The notes below the pieces were generated by a model, which had not been told where the DNA came from, did not search any database, and saw only the letters and a list, made by a program, of their open reading frames with translations. Source: an uncultured Coriobacteriaceae bacterium (GTDB lineage Bacteria; Actinomycetota; Coriobacteriia; Coriobacteriales; Coriobacteriaceae). From it: 56,224 nucleotides of DNA. Every line of letters begins with the position of its first letter. The first letter of the stretch is position 1. The stretch covers positions 1-56,224 of the forward strand of contig CALUIM010000019.1 in the NCBI GenBank assembly GCA_944320725.1. Reading direction: 5' to 3'. Made by a program: the position numbers and the translations under genes. Positions 29,133-38,411 of this stretch are shown here, in pieces.

Positions 29133-29259
29133 CTGTGCCGATGCGGTATCATATCGAGGCGGCTGCGGCGCTGTGTGCGGCGGTCTTAGGGATGGAGCGC
29201 CCCGCAGCACGTGTGAGGTACTCCGTCTTTTGGGGTCCCAGATGCTCCGTTTGCGCTAG

Positions 29260-29275
29260 GATATATGTATATATC
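29260..29275. promoter_or_regulatory. AT-rich palindrome upstream of the EIIA gene
   Basis: GATATAT-GT-ATATATC: perfect 7-base arms with a two-base centre, in a GC-rich surround, 51 bases before the EIIA start. It may hold a -10 box, a regulator site (GntR- or NagR-type), or both. No specific regulator can be named. Confidence 0.45.
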
Positions 29276-29325
29276 AGTACGTATCAACGTCGCGGCTCGT
29301 TCCGCTCAGATGATCTTGGGGGATC

Positions 29326-29823
29326 ATGTTCGACCAGATTCTTAGGTCATTTGGCATTCGCGGTAAGTCCAGCGTTTTGCTGTCTCCGCTGGCGGGCAAG
29401 GTAATCCCGCTGGCCGACGTAAAAGACACGACATTCGCATCCGGCTCGCTTGGCGAGGGTGTGGCCATCGAGCCCAGCGGTTCGAAGGTCGTTGCCCCTG
29501 CAGATTCCAAGGTCAATGCCATTTTCCCAACGGGCCATGCGGTGGCGCTGCATACCAACGAGGGCCTCGACGTGCTCATCCATGTTGGTCTCGATACCTA
29601 CAAGCTCGGCGGGCGTCATTTTAAGGTGTGCGCTTCGGTGGGCGACGAGGTGAAGAAGGGCGATGTCTTGATCGAGTTCGACCGCGATGCGATTACGGCC
29701 GAAGGGTACGACATCACCGCGCCCATTCTCATTTGCAATTCCGTTGAGTTCTCAAGCATCAAAGGAAAAGTTGGCAATACCGTTGGCGAGCTTGAGCAGC
29801 TCATTACAGCGCGAGAGCGCTAG
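29326..29823 (+). CDS. crr: Glucose-type PTS EIIA component
   Basis: 165 residues, a stand-alone EIIA(Glc)-like protein. Both active-site histidines are present: H71 (FPTGHAVAL) and H86 (VLIHVGLDTYKLGG), the latter being the phosphorylated one. SPLAGKVIPLADVKD is the usual N-terminal strand. It receives phosphate from HPr and passes it to a membrane EIIB/EIIC partner not encoded here. The neighbour nagB suggests uptake of N-acetylglucosamine or related amino sugars. The ribosome site is weak (CTTGGGGGATC). Confidence 0.92.
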   Translation: MFDQILRSFGIRGKSSVLLSPLAGKVIPLADVKDTTFASGSLGEGVAIEPSGSKVVAPADSKVNAIFPTGHAVALHTNEGLDVLIHVGLDTYKLGGRHFKVCASVGDEVKKGDVLIEFDRDAITAEGYDITAPILICNSVEFSSIKGKVGNTVGELEQLITARER

Positions 29824-29899
29824 AGTAGATGGTGGGGGACGGCGTCTGTGCAAACGCACAGGCGCTCATTGATAATCGCTTCCAGCGAAAGGGGCAAAC

Positions 29900-30637
29900 A
29901 TGATCAAGATCATCCGTGCACGCGACTACGATGATATGAGCCGCAAGGCTGCGAATATCATCTCCGCGCAGGTTATTCTCAAGCCGGACTGCGTGCTCGG
30001 CCTGGCAACGGGCACCACGCCCATCGGCACCTACGAGCAGCTCATCGACTGGTACAAGAAGGGCGATATCGATTTCTCCGAGGTTCGCAGCTACAACCTC
30101 GACGAGTATCGCGGCCTTTCGCACGACGATCCCCAGAGCTACCACTTCTTCATGAACGACAAGTTCTTCGATCACATCAACATCAACCCGGCAAACGTGC
30201 ATGTGCCCGATGGCGCCAACGACGACGCCGACGCTGCCTGCGCCGAGTATGACAAGATGGTCGAGGAAGCCGGCTTCTGCGACCTCCAGCTGCTGGGCAT
30301 TGGCCGCAACGGTCACATTGGCTTCAACGAGCCCGACGACGTCTTCTCCAAGGGCACCCATTGCGTCGATCTGACCCAGAGCACCATCGAAGCGAACTCC
30401 CGCCTCTTCGAGCACGAAGAGGATGTTCCCCGCCAGGCCTATACCATGGGCGTCCAGACCATCATGAACGCTCGTATGATCTTGGTCGTTGCCAACGGCG
30501 AGAACAAGGCCCAGGCTGTGCACGACATGTGCTTCGGCCCCGTGACGCCGTCCTGCCCCGCGTCCATCCTGCAGCTGCATCCCAACGTGGTTGTCGTTGC
30601 CGATGAGGAAGCGCTCTCCCTCTGCAAGGACTGCTAA
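29900..30637 (+). CDS. nagB: Glucosamine-6-phosphate deaminase
   Basis: 245 residues, full length. Catalytic signature SYNLDEYRGL (D68, E69), the LGIGRNGHIGFNEP loop with H139, and the LGLATGTTPIGTYEQL substrate loop. It turns glucosamine-6-phosphate into fructose-6-phosphate and ammonia, bringing amino sugars such as mucin or wall GlcNAc into glycolysis. AGCGAAAGGGGC precedes the ATG. Gap of 76 bases to the EIIA gene, so the two are probably co-transcribed. Confidence 0.97.
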   Translation: MIKIIRARDYDDMSRKAANIISAQVILKPDCVLGLATGTTPIGTYEQLIDWYKKGDIDFSEVRSYNLDEYRGLSHDDPQSYHFFMNDKFFDHININPANVHVPDGANDDADAACAEYDKMVEEAGFCDLQLLGIGRNGHIGFNEPDDVFSKGTHCVDLTQSTIEANSRLFEHEEDVPRQAYTMGVQTIMNARMILVVANGENKAQAVHDMCFGPVTPSCPASILQLHPNVVVVADEEALSLCKDC

Positions 30638-30676
30638 CGCACGGCGGCATGTGCCGCACGCACGCTGAATTGCTGC

Positions 30677-30701
30677 GAGGCGCCGGTTATGCCGGCGCCT
30701 C
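30677..30701 (+). terminator. Hairpin terminator after nagB
   Basis: GAGGCGCCGG pairs with CCGGCGCCTC around TTATG, followed by GTTTGCGTTT. Confidence 0.75.
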
Positions 30702-31078
30702 GTTTGCGTTTGAGGGCGATGTTCGTGGCGGTGGCATCAAACGCGCATCTCTCCAACATCTCCCATCGCTATGGCCGTGAGCGGTCGCGCACGCAGCGTG
30801 CGCGCATGCGCAGTGTACGGCGAATCGGGGAGCGGTCAGGCATCGTCGCTCAGCGGGCGAAGAAACGCGACAAGCGAACTCGCAATTTATACTTATGTGA
30901 CGGGGGATAAAAAACGCGCACATGATACGGGGTGGACGCTGGGAAGAAGCGGTCTAACAAGAAGATAGCCCCCCTCTATCAGAAATCTAACAAGGCCGAT
31001 TCCGTTTGCAGATATGTTGTTCGATACTGCGCCACCTCTCGTAAGGTTGCAATCCAGGAGAGGGAAAGGCGGGTAGCG
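30702..31078. other. Noncoding region before the BTAD regulator
   Basis: This 377-base gap has no gene I can support. A TATACT at 30888-30893 could be a -10 box. A TCTAACAAG direct repeat (30953-30961 and 30986-30994, 33 bases apart) flanks a short hairpin (GATAG/CTATC). These might be activator sites for the large regulator downstream, but that is speculative. Confidence 0.3.
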
Positions 31079-34000
31079 ATGAACGAATATGTTGGCGCAG
31101 CGGGTTCCGAGCGGTCATCGTGGAATATCGAGAATCCTTATGAGATGCTTGGCAGTCGACATGCGCCCGCACTGCCGCCGCTTGGTCCAAGTTTCACCGT
31201 GCAGCGCACCGAGCTCATGCGCGATATGCTGGTGAGCGGTGCGGAGGCGGGCGTGGTGCTGGTGCGGGCGCCTGTGGGCTTTGGCAAGACCGCGCTGCTG
31301 CTGCAGTATGTCCAAGAGGTGCTGGGCGATCCCGCCCGCGGTTCGGCGAAGCTCATCGATGCCGAGGGCTTGCCCGTAGATGAGCTCTTGGCGCGCATCG
31401 ATCACGCTATCTCGGGTATGCCGTCTGCAACGCGGCCGCTGGTGGCGATCGACAACGTCCCTTCGTATGAGACGAGCGATCTCAAGCGCTTTGCGAAGCG
31501 GCTGCGCGCGTATAAGGCCGATGGGTGCGAGGTCGTTGTGGCGTGCATGCCTTCGCAGACAGCGCTCGCGCGTCAGATGGGCGACTCCATGAAGATCGGT
31601 GCGCAGACGCTCAAGGTGAAGCCGAAGGAGTATGCAGAGTGGGTGCGAACCTTCTCCATTAGCAATGCTCTCGATGTCTACGGGCTCACGCAGGGCATCC
31701 CTGAGCTCGTTGCAGCGCTTCATGCTGCCACGAGCACGCCGGATACCATGAACGATCTGCTTGAGACTGCTGTTCTCAAGGTCTACCGTGCGGCGCTGGC
31801 CGACATGCGCTCGAGCGACGAGCGGGTGTATCGCACGGCGTGCACCATGGTGCTGTTTGGCGAGGGCACGCTTGCCGAGCTTGACCGCGCCGGGCACCTG
31901 CCTGCCCCCGAGGTGATCCTCACGCTCTCGCACGACTATCCGATGTTTGGCATCGAGCCCGCGACGCAGCGATTCCATTGTCTTGGGGAGGATGGTGGCG
32001 CACGAGCGGCGTTGCGGGAGGAGATTGTACGAGAGCTTCCCGTGCTGGCAGCACGCACCGCTCGGACGCTCATGCGGCTTGGTCGCGTTGACACCGTGGT
32101 GCTTCTGCTCGCGCATGCGCCCGCAAGCGATCTCGCCATCTCGCTCGTTGCGCGCTATCCTGCTTCCTTTGTCATGGCGGGCCATACCGATATGGTTGAA
32201 CAGGCGCTTGCGCAGGCAGAGCACGCCGACGAGACATGGCAGCCCAATACGGGCTTGGCGCTTGCCGCCTATATGCTTGCAGCCGCCACCGGTGACATCA
32301 AGCGGGCGCGACCCGCGGCGATACATCTGAGAAGCTGCGCTCAGGCGGTAGCGCAGGAAATCGATGCGGCTGAATGGGAGCTCGCGCGCGCGTTCTCAGC
32401 GACATGCATGGAGAGCGCCGGTGTGAGCCTGCCGCAGATGCCGCCAGACAATGTTCCCGAGGAGCCGTCAGAGGCGGTGCGCCTGCTCGATGGGTGTGCG
32501 CGTATGTTCGACGAGGGGCATATCGCGCTTCCCGATGAGCTTGCGGAGGTGCCCGAGCTCGATATGGCGGCGCGGCGCATCGACGTGCCGCGTCTGCTTG
32601 CACATGCAGCAGCTATGATTGCCGAGGTACTTCTCGGCATCTTCGATGCGCCAGACGCCCGCGATGAGGTGCTCGAGGGGCTCGTGCCCGAGCTCAGGGT
32701 GAGGCGTCTTGTTCCCGTGCTCATGGCTGTGCGCACGGCGGTGTCGTTGCGGCGCCTGGTGGCAGGCAAGCCGGTGGTCGACGAGCGGGCGTTCGTCGAT
32801 GCCGGAACCTACGCGATTCGCCTCGCGCATCAGCCTCTGCAACTGCTGAGCATGGTGCTCGAAGGCTGGCAGGCGCTCACCGTAGGGCAGCTGGCCACTG
32901 CGCAGTTTCGCGGCCAACAGGTGGCGCGCTTGGCAACAGACGGGGACGAGCTCTTGTCTGCTTGGGGAACCCTGCTCGAGCACGTTGCCCATCTCAAGCA
33001 CGCCTCGCGCTTCGCCCTGAACGAGGAGGCGGAGCTTGTGACGCTGGCCCCAGGCCCCTGTACAGCGCTGGAGGCGTGGCGCGTGGCGCTCAGCCTCTCG
33101 GCGGCACGGTTCGATGCCGAGCTCGCTGCGTGGTATTCGCTGCATAAAGAGCAGCTGCTCGAGCGGGCCTATCGGCCTATCGCGCGCGTTGCATGCCAGG
33201 TGCTCGGCGAGCGTGCCGCCTCGCTGCTGCACCTGCTGCCGGTCCACGTACGGGGCTATCTTGTGGGCGCGGGCGCGTGCGAACCGGCCGGACGTGCGCT
33301 GACGATCGTCGAGACGCCTGCCGCCGCGCCGCTCGCACGAGCAGATATCGGCCAGATCGATATTCGGCTGTTCGGTGGGATGCGAGTCGAGCGCAACGGG
33401 CATGTGCTCACCGAGACGCTTTGGCGGCGCAAGAAGACAAGCGTGTTGGCGGCGCGTCTGGTGCTCGCATTGGGTGCGTTTGTGAGCCGCAGCGTGCTCA
33501 TCGAGGAGTTCTGGCCAACGTGTGAGTACAAGCGCGGTCGCTCGTGCCTCTACACCACGTTGTCGGATCTGCGCCGTGTGATGGGACAGTGCAAAGGAGG
33601 GCCGCAGTACATCATCGCGCAGGGAGAGGGCATCGCGGTCAACGCTGAGTACGTGGTGTCCGATGTGATGGCGTTCGATATGCTTGCGCGGAGGATCCTG
33701 CTCAGGCGTGCCAATACAGCACCCGATCAGGTGGTCGAGGCGTGCCTAGCAATGGAGCAGATCTACGTGGGCCCGCTCTACGTGCCCGATAAAGACAGCC
33801 CGGTGTTCTTCATGCGCATGCGCCGCATGCTCGAGGGCAAGTTCATCGATTGCATGATGCGCGGGGTGGAGGTCGCCCTCGAAGAAGATGATCTCACCTC
33901 GGCAACGTGGCTGGTGGAGGCGGCGCTTCGGCAGACGCCTGCGCGCGAGGATGTGGTGCGCGCGGCAATGCGCGTCTACCACGCATCGGGCCGCCGGCGT

Positions 34001-34135
34001 GAGGTGGTCGACATCTATCAGGGGCACCTGCACCTGCTTGAGCAGCAGGTGCAGGTGATGCCCGAGCCCGAGACGCGCCAGCTCTATGCCGAGCTCATCC
34101 AGAGCTCGCGGCGCGTGGGCATAATGCACGGGTAA
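31079..34135 (+). CDS. Large P-loop / SARP-BTAD transcriptional regulator
   Basis: 1018 residues from ATG at 31079; its ribosome site is weak, and the reading frame is open further upstream without a better start. A P-loop motif (APVGFGKTALLLQ, 64-76) opens a MalT/STAND-like ATPase region. A long helical, TPR-like middle part follows (about 350-740). The C-terminus has an OmpR-type winged helix of the SARP class (about 760-850: IRLFGGMRVERNGHVL, WRRKKTSVLAARL, LIEEFWP, TLSDLRRVMG) and a bacterial transcriptional activation domain (about 860-1005: ILLRRANTAPDQVVEACLAM, EALRQTPAREDV-like helices). Such proteins are ligand- or ATP-gated activators. No obvious target operon adjoins it; the next gene is convergent. 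Confidence 0.87.
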   Translation: MNEYVGAAGSERSSWNIENPYEMLGSRHAPALPPLGPSFTVQRTELMRDMLVSGAEAGVVLVRAPVGFGKTALLLQYVQEVLGDPARGSAKLIDAEGLPVDELLARIDHAISGMPSATRPLVAIDNVPSYETSDLKRFAKRLRAYKADGCEVVVACMPSQTALARQMGDSMKIGAQTLKVKPKEYAEWVRTFSISNALDVYGLTQGIPELVAALHAATSTPDTMNDLLETAVLKVYRAALADMRSSDERVYRTACTMVLFGEGTLAELDRAGHLPAPEVILTLSHDYPMFGIEPATQRFHCLGEDGGARAALREEIVRELPVLAARTARTLMRLGRVDTVVLLLAHAPASDLAISLVARYPASFVMAGHTDMVEQALAQAEHADETWQPNTGLALAAYMLAAATGDIKRARPAAIHLRSCAQAVAQEIDAAEWELARAFSATCMESAGVSLPQMPPDNVPEEPSEAVRLLDGCARMFDEGHIALPDELAEVPELDMAARRIDVPRLLAHAAAMIAEVLLGIFDAPDARDEVLEGLVPELRVRRLVPVLMAVRTAVSLRRLVAGKPVVDERAFVDAGTYAIRLAHQPLQLLSMVLEGWQALTVGQLATAQFRGQQVARLATDGDELLSAWGTLLEHVAHLKHASRFALNEEAELVTLAPGPCTALEAWRVALSLSAARFDAELAAWYSLHKEQLLERAYRPIARVACQVLGERAASLLHLLPVHVRGYLVGAGACEPAGRALTIVETPAAAPLARADIGQIDIRLFGGMRVERNGHVLTETLWRRKKTSVLAARLVLALGAFVSRSVLIEEFWPTCEYKRGRSCLYTTLSDLRRVMGQCKGGPQYIIAQGEGIAVNAEYVVSDVMAFDMLARRILLRRANTAPDQVVEACLAMEQIYVGPLYVPDKDSPVFFMRMRRMLEGKFIDCMMRGVEVALEEDDLTSATWLVEAALRQTPAREDVVRAAMRVYHASGRRREVVDIYQGHLHLLEQQVQVMPEPETRQLYAELIQSSRRVGIMHG

Positions 34136-34143
34136 GTGCGTGC

Positions 34144-34443
34144 CTAGACGAGCTTGATACGCTCCACGTCGGTGCGCTGCGTGGCGCGGTACAGCGAGAA
34201 CTTGCGGCCGATCACCTGAACCACCTCGGCGTGGCACCGCTCGGCAAGCTCATTGGCCGCTTCGCGAATGTCGAGCGAGGAGGTGTCGAGCACCGAGCAC
34301 TTGATGAGCTCATGGGCCTCCAGGCACTCGTTCGCTTGCTCGACGGTGCCCTCGTTGATATCGGCCTTGCCGATGATGATGACGGGATTCAGATGGTGCG
34401 CAAGGCTGCGCAGCTGACGGATCTGGCGTCCGGTGAGTGCCAT
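34144..34443 (-). CDS. yhbY: YhbY-type ribosome-assembly RNA-binding protein (CRM domain)
   Basis: 99 residues. Start chosen at the ATG at 34443 because AAGGAGA lies just upstream on the minus strand; an in-frame ATG at 34476 lacks one. The CRM-domain signature is visible: LTGRQIRQLRSLAHHLNPVIIIGKADINEG, then VLDTSSLDIREAANELAE and VIGRKFSLYR. YhbY binds pre-50S ribosomes. Its stop faces the BTAD gene stop 8 bases away. Confidence 0.94.
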   Translation of the reverse strand: MALTGRQIRQLRSLAHHLNPVIIIGKADINEGTVEQANECLEAHELIKCSVLDTSSLDIREAANELAERCHAEVVQVIGRKFSLYRATQRTDVERIKLV

Positions 34444-34580
34444 ACGGTCTCCTTGATGGGTGTTCGTTGTGTCCAAGGCATCTTACGATAGCGCTCGCAC
34501 GGCATACCATGCAACTAAAGATTTACAACGGAAAATCGATGAACGGCGTGGGATTCTTGTTTCCACAGGGTAGAGCCGTT

Positions 34581-34628
34581 GTACGACATCTTGTGTAAAA
34601 CGTCCGCGGAAAACACAATATCTTGCGG
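34581..34628 (+). promoter_or_regulatory. Tandem NrdR-like boxes upstream of nrdJ
   Basis: Two 16-base matches to the NrdR box pattern (acaCwAtATaTwGtgt): GTACGACATCTTGTGT at 34581-34596 and ACACAATATCTTGCGG at 34613-34628. Their centres are 32 bases apart, three helix turns, the spacing of known NrdR box pairs. NrdR represses ribonucleotide reductase genes when dATP is plentiful. Confidence 0.7.
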
Positions 34629-34637
34629 CATGCTGCT

Positions 34638-34646
34638 TGCTAGAAT
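34638..34646 (+). promoter_or_regulatory. Extended -10 promoter of nrdJ
   Basis: TGC-TAGAAT is an extended -10 element. The second NrdR-like box covers the -35 position, so binding would block polymerase. The leader is about 80 bases and shows no cobalamin riboswitch. Confidence 0.55.
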
Positions 34647-34731
34647 CGAAGTCGGCTGCCCGTGGCGCTACGCTGTTCGTGTCCGCGCGATATGGGATGC
34701 TGTTACCGAAGCAAAAGAAAGCGAGGATGTC

Positions 34732-37700
34732 ATGGCTACCACAATCAACGAGCTCATCCAACGGCGTTTCACCGCCGCGCTTGCAGCGCCCGAGAACGCG
34801 GATAAGACGGTCTACGACCTGTTTACCTGGACAAAGCGCGACGTGTTGCTCACCGATTACAAGACGGGCAAGACGCTGTGCGAGATGCACGACCTGGAGT
34901 TCCCCGAGCACTATACGCAAAACGCGGTCGACATCATCGCGTCCAAGTACTTCCGCCGCGCCGGCGTGCCCGAGACAGGGCACGAGGTCTCGCTCAAGCA
35001 GGTGGTCCACCGCATGGTGGATTTCTGGGTTGCCGCGCTTGTCGATGAGGGGCTCATCTCAGAAGGGGATGAGGCAGAGGTGCTCTACGACGAGCTGGCC
35101 TATATGCTGCTCGACCAGCGCTTCGCTCCCAATTCGCCCCAGTGGTTCAACACCGGCCTCAAGCGCGCCTACGGCATCTCCGGCGAGGCGCAGGGCATGT
35201 ACTATGTCGATCCTGCCACCGGCGAGGTCGTTGAGTCCATCGATCAGTACACCCGCACCCAGGCAAGCGCCTGCTTCATCGTGAGCGTGGAAGATAAGCT
35301 CTTGGGCGACCACTCCATCTCCGATGAGTTCGTGACCGAGACCAAGCTCTTTAAGGGCGGCTCGGGCACAGGTTCCAACTTCAGCGCACTGCGCGCCGAG
35401 GGTGAGCGGCTCTCGGGCGGTGGCGTCTCGAGCGGCGTGATGAGCTTCTTGCGTGGTCTCGACCGGAACGCAGATGCCATCAAGAGCGGTGGCACCACGC
35501 GCCGCGCGGCCAAGATGGTGTGCCTCGACATCGATCATCCCGATATCGAGAAGTTCATTACGTGGAAAGCCAAGGAGGAGGACAAGGCCCTCGCGCTCAT
35601 GAAGATGGGTTACGACGGCGATATCAACGGCGAGGCGTACTCCACCGTCTCGGGGCAGAACTCCAACAACTCCCTGCGCATCGACAACGAGTTCATGACC
35701 AAGGTCGCCGCGCTCGATGAGGATCCAGACGCCACCTACCTGCTCAAGGGCCGTGTCGATAGCAGCCTCGACCGTGAGGTCTCGGTTGCGCACATCTGGG
35801 ATACGTTCAACGAGAGCGCGTGGCGCTGCGCCGATCCCGCGCCGCAGTTCTCAGATTCCTTCAACGAGTGGCATACCTGCCCGGGCGGTGAAGACGGCGT
35901 GGTGGGGGCGTTCTACAATCGCCTCAACTCCACCAATCCCTGCGGCGAGTACGCCTTCCTCGATGACTCCAGCTGCAATCTCGCATCCATCAACGTCTAC
36001 CGCTACTACGACCCCGCCACCGACACCTTCGATGTCGAGGGGTATGAGCACACCATCAGCCTCGTGCAGCTTGCGCTTGAGGCGTCGATTGCATGGGGCC
36101 AGTTCCCCACGCGCGACATCGCCCGCAAGACGTATCGCTTCCGTGCGACCGGCTTGGGTATCTCCAACCTTGCGAGCCTGCTCATGGCCAAGGGCATGCC
36201 GTATAACTCGCCCGAGGCCCGTGCGCTCGCCTCGGCGCTCGTGGGCGTGCTCACGGGGCGCAGCTACGCCACCTCGGCCATCATGGCGCGCAAGATCGGC
36301 CCGTTCGATTGCTTCGAGATCAACAAGCGCCATATGATGCGCGTCATCCGCAACCACGCTCGCGTGGCCGGCGCTCGCACCGATGCCTTCGAGGAGCTCT
36401 CGGTAGAGCCGCCCGTGGTCGATTTCGATCTGCTCGAGGCGGCAGGCGAGCAGGGGCTCGCGCAGGCGCTCATCGAGAGCTGGACGTTTGCCGAGGAGCT
36501 GGGCGAGCGCTATGGCTACCGCAACGCGCAGGTGAGCGTCATGGCGCCCACGGGCACCATCTCGTTCGCCATGGACTGCGCAGCCACCTCCATCGAGCCG
36601 TTCTTCAGCCATATGATCTACAAGAAGCTCTCGGGCGGCGGCTTCATGACCATCGCCAACCCCGTGATTGGCGACGCGTTGCGCCATCTGGGGTATAGCG
36701 AGCAGGATATCGAGGACATCCTCGCCTACGTGCAGGCAACCGACGACGCGGGCATGATCGTCGACGGCAAGATCGAGGGCGCCCCGCATCTCAACCCGGC
36801 AGATCTGCCGGTGTTCGACACCGCCAACACCTGCGGCACAGGAGAGCGCTATATCGATCCCACGGGGCATGTGCTCATGGTGGCGGCGCTCACGCCGCTT
36901 GTCTCGGGTGCCATCTCCAAGACGGTCAACCTGCCGCACAGCGCCACGGTGGACGATTTCAAGCGCGTCATCATGCTGGCCTGGCAGACGGGGTGCAAGG
37001 GCATCACGCTCTACCGCGACGGCTCCAAGAACGCGCAGCCGCTCAACACCACGCTTGCCGAAAGCGATGCCGAGCAGGATCTCGCCGACCTTTCCTACGC
37101 GGCGCTGCTCGACTACGCACGCAACGCCGCCGCCCAGCTTGCCACGGTACCGCGCAAGGCGGAGCGCCGCCGCATCATGGGCATCCGCACCGGCCACACC
37201 CATCTCGCCCAGATCGATGGCGTGAAGATCTACACCACCGTGAATCGCAACGAGGATGGCGATATTTCCGAGCTGTTCGTGACCACCGATCGCGAGGGCA
37301 CCACGATCATGGGCCTTCTGAACTCGCTTTCGAAGACCATCTCGGTCATGCTGCAGTACGGCATCCCCGCCGAGCGCATCTCCAAGATGCTGCGCGGCCA
37401 GATGTACGAGCCCTATGGCTTCGTGCAGAGCCATCCCAACATCAAGTACGTGACCTCCATCTCCGATCTCATCTCGAAGGTGATCGATATCGAACTGGGA
37501 GATTACACGCGCGTGCAGGTGAAGCCCGAGGGCTGGGGGCAGATTGCCGGTGCCACGCCGGCGCCCGCCACGGCGCCCGTTGCCGTAGAGCCCGCCTTCG
37601 ACGAGGAGCCCGTGGCAACCGAGGAGGAGCTCTCCCGCCTCACCGCGGTGAAGGAACAGGAGCTCGCCGAGGAAACCGGCCAGGTTGATACCGGCGATTT

Positions 37701-37863
37701 CTTCACGGCCGCCTTTGTGAGCGAGGCTGTGCACGACACCGCGATCCACGGTGAGCGCCTCTACGACGGCAGCGTTTGCCCTAATTGCGGCAGCTCGCGC
37801 ATGGTGCAAAACGGTACCTGCAAGGTCTGCATGGACTGCGGGACCACCACGGGCTGCAGCTGA
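34732..37863 (+). CDS. nrdJ: Adenosylcobalamin-dependent (class II) ribonucleoside-diphosphate reductase
   Basis: 1043 residues from ATG at 34732; open codons upstream have no ribosome site. It makes deoxynucleotides from ribonucleotides with a B12-generated thiyl radical. Seen: the catalytic loop NPCGE (N402, C404, E406) followed by SSCNLASIN, the RFAPNSPQWFNTG and GGSGTGSNFSALR segments, MAPTGTISF, and a C-terminal extension with a TSCPD-like domain. It ends in a cysteine-rich tail (CPNC at 1016-1019, then CKVCMDCG and GC), which likely binds zinc and carries the redox-active thiols. No nrdA/B or nrdD is in the window. Two NrdR-like boxes lie upstream. Confidence 0.96.
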   Translation: MATTINELIQRRFTAALAAPENADKTVYDLFTWTKRDVLLTDYKTGKTLCEMHDLEFPEHYTQNAVDIIASKYFRRAGVPETGHEVSLKQVVHRMVDFWVAALVDEGLISEGDEAEVLYDELAYMLLDQRFAPNSPQWFNTGLKRAYGISGEAQGMYYVDPATGEVVESIDQYTRTQASACFIVSVEDKLLGDHSISDEFVTETKLFKGGSGTGSNFSALRAEGERLSGGGVSSGVMSFLRGLDRNADAIKSGGTTRRAAKMVCLDIDHPDIEKFITWKAKEEDKALALMKMGYDGDINGEAYSTVSGQNSNNSLRIDNEFMTKVAALDEDPDATYLLKGRVDSSLDREVSVAHIWDTFNESAWRCADPAPQFSDSFNEWHTCPGGEDGVVGAFYNRLNSTNPCGEYAFLDDSSCNLASINVYRYYDPATDTFDVEGYEHTISLVQLALEASIAWGQFPTRDIARKTYRFRATGLGISNLASLLMAKGMPYNSPEARALASALVGVLTGRSYATSAIMARKIGPFDCFEINKRHMMRVIRNHARVAGARTDAFEELSVEPPVVDFDLLEAAGEQGLAQALIESWTFAEELGERYGYRNAQVSVMAPTGTISFAMDCAATSIEPFFSHMIYKKLSGGGFMTIANPVIGDALRHLGYSEQDIEDILAYVQATDDAGMIVDGKIEGAPHLNPADLPVFDTANTCGTGERYIDPTGHVLMVAALTPLVSGAISKTVNLPHSATVDDFKRVIMLAWQTGCKGITLYRDGSKNAQPLNTTLAESDAEQDLADLSYAALLDYARNAAAQLATVPRKAERRRIMGIRTGHTHLAQIDGVKIYTTVNRNEDGDISELFVTTDREGTTIMGLLNSLSKTISVMLQYGIPAERISKMLRGQMYEPYGFVQSHPNIKYVTSISDLISKVIDIELGDYTRVQVKPEGWGQIAGATPAPATAPVAVEPAFDEEPVATEEELSRLTAVKEQELAEETGQVDTGDFFTAAFVSEAVHDTAIHGERLYDGSVCPNCGSSRMVQNGTCKVCMDCGTTTGCS

Positions 37864-37875
37864 TGTACGTTGCGC

Positions 37876-38337
37876 TTACAGATAGGCGAGGTAGGAGAGA
37901 TACGCCTGCGCCGAGGCGGGAACAGAGAGCGTCACGCGCTGTCCGTAGGCGTCGACGGTCACATATGAGGGGTCGGCATAGGTGGTGAGCGTCGCCGCGG
38001 TTCCGTGGTAGCTCGTCTCGAAGCTTCCGGTAGCGCGTGCGTCGGCAGGCAGCGTTGTGGCCGACCATGAGGAGATATCAAGCTCGTCGATCGCGGCTAA
38101 TACCTGTGATTCCGACATGCCGGTGGCGCCGGCGATGGCACCGGCATGGTCGCGCAGCGCGCCCTCGACATCGCCCTTCACACCCGATACATCGATGAGG
38201 GCGTTCGTGGCGCCGGCGCCAAGGGCGTCCATGAAGGGCGTGCCGGCGAGCACCGTGGTTCCGAGGACCGACAAGATGCCGAGCACGACGACGATGCCGC
38301 CGAGAATACCGGCGACCGCACGCGTGAAGAGTTTCAC
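37876..38337 (-). CDS. Unrecognised small membrane-anchored or secreted protein
   Basis: 153 residues from a GTG at 38337, with GCGAAAGGATTG upstream. A hydrophobic N-terminal segment (about 4-32, VAGILGGIVVVLGILSVLG) is an anchor or uncleaved signal. The outer part has DVEGALRDHAGAIAGATGMSES, a Ser/Thr-rich segment and a strand-rich C-terminus (TYADPSYVTVDAYGQRVTL) ending in YLSYLAYL. I do not recognise a family. It is the last gene of the minus-strand run and stops 12 bases from the nrdJ stop; no terminator is visible between. Confidence 0.7.
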   Translation of the reverse strand: MKLFTRAVAGILGGIVVVLGILSVLGTTVLAGTPFMDALGAGATNALIDVSGVKGDVEGALRDHAGAIAGATGMSESQVLAAIDELDISSWSATTLPADARATGSFETSYHGTAATLTTYADPSYVTVDAYGQRVTLSVPASAQAYLSYLAYL

Positions 38338-38411
38338 AGGAACAATCCTTTCGCCAGGCCCCGGCATGGGGCGGGTGGTGATAGCGCTCGTATGCCCGCG
38401 TGCGTAACGCG

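Noticed and set aside
34477-34731. Cobalamin riboswitch before nrdJ, and also before metF or metH
   Set aside because: No B12-box-like conserved segment or matching stem set was found in these leaders.
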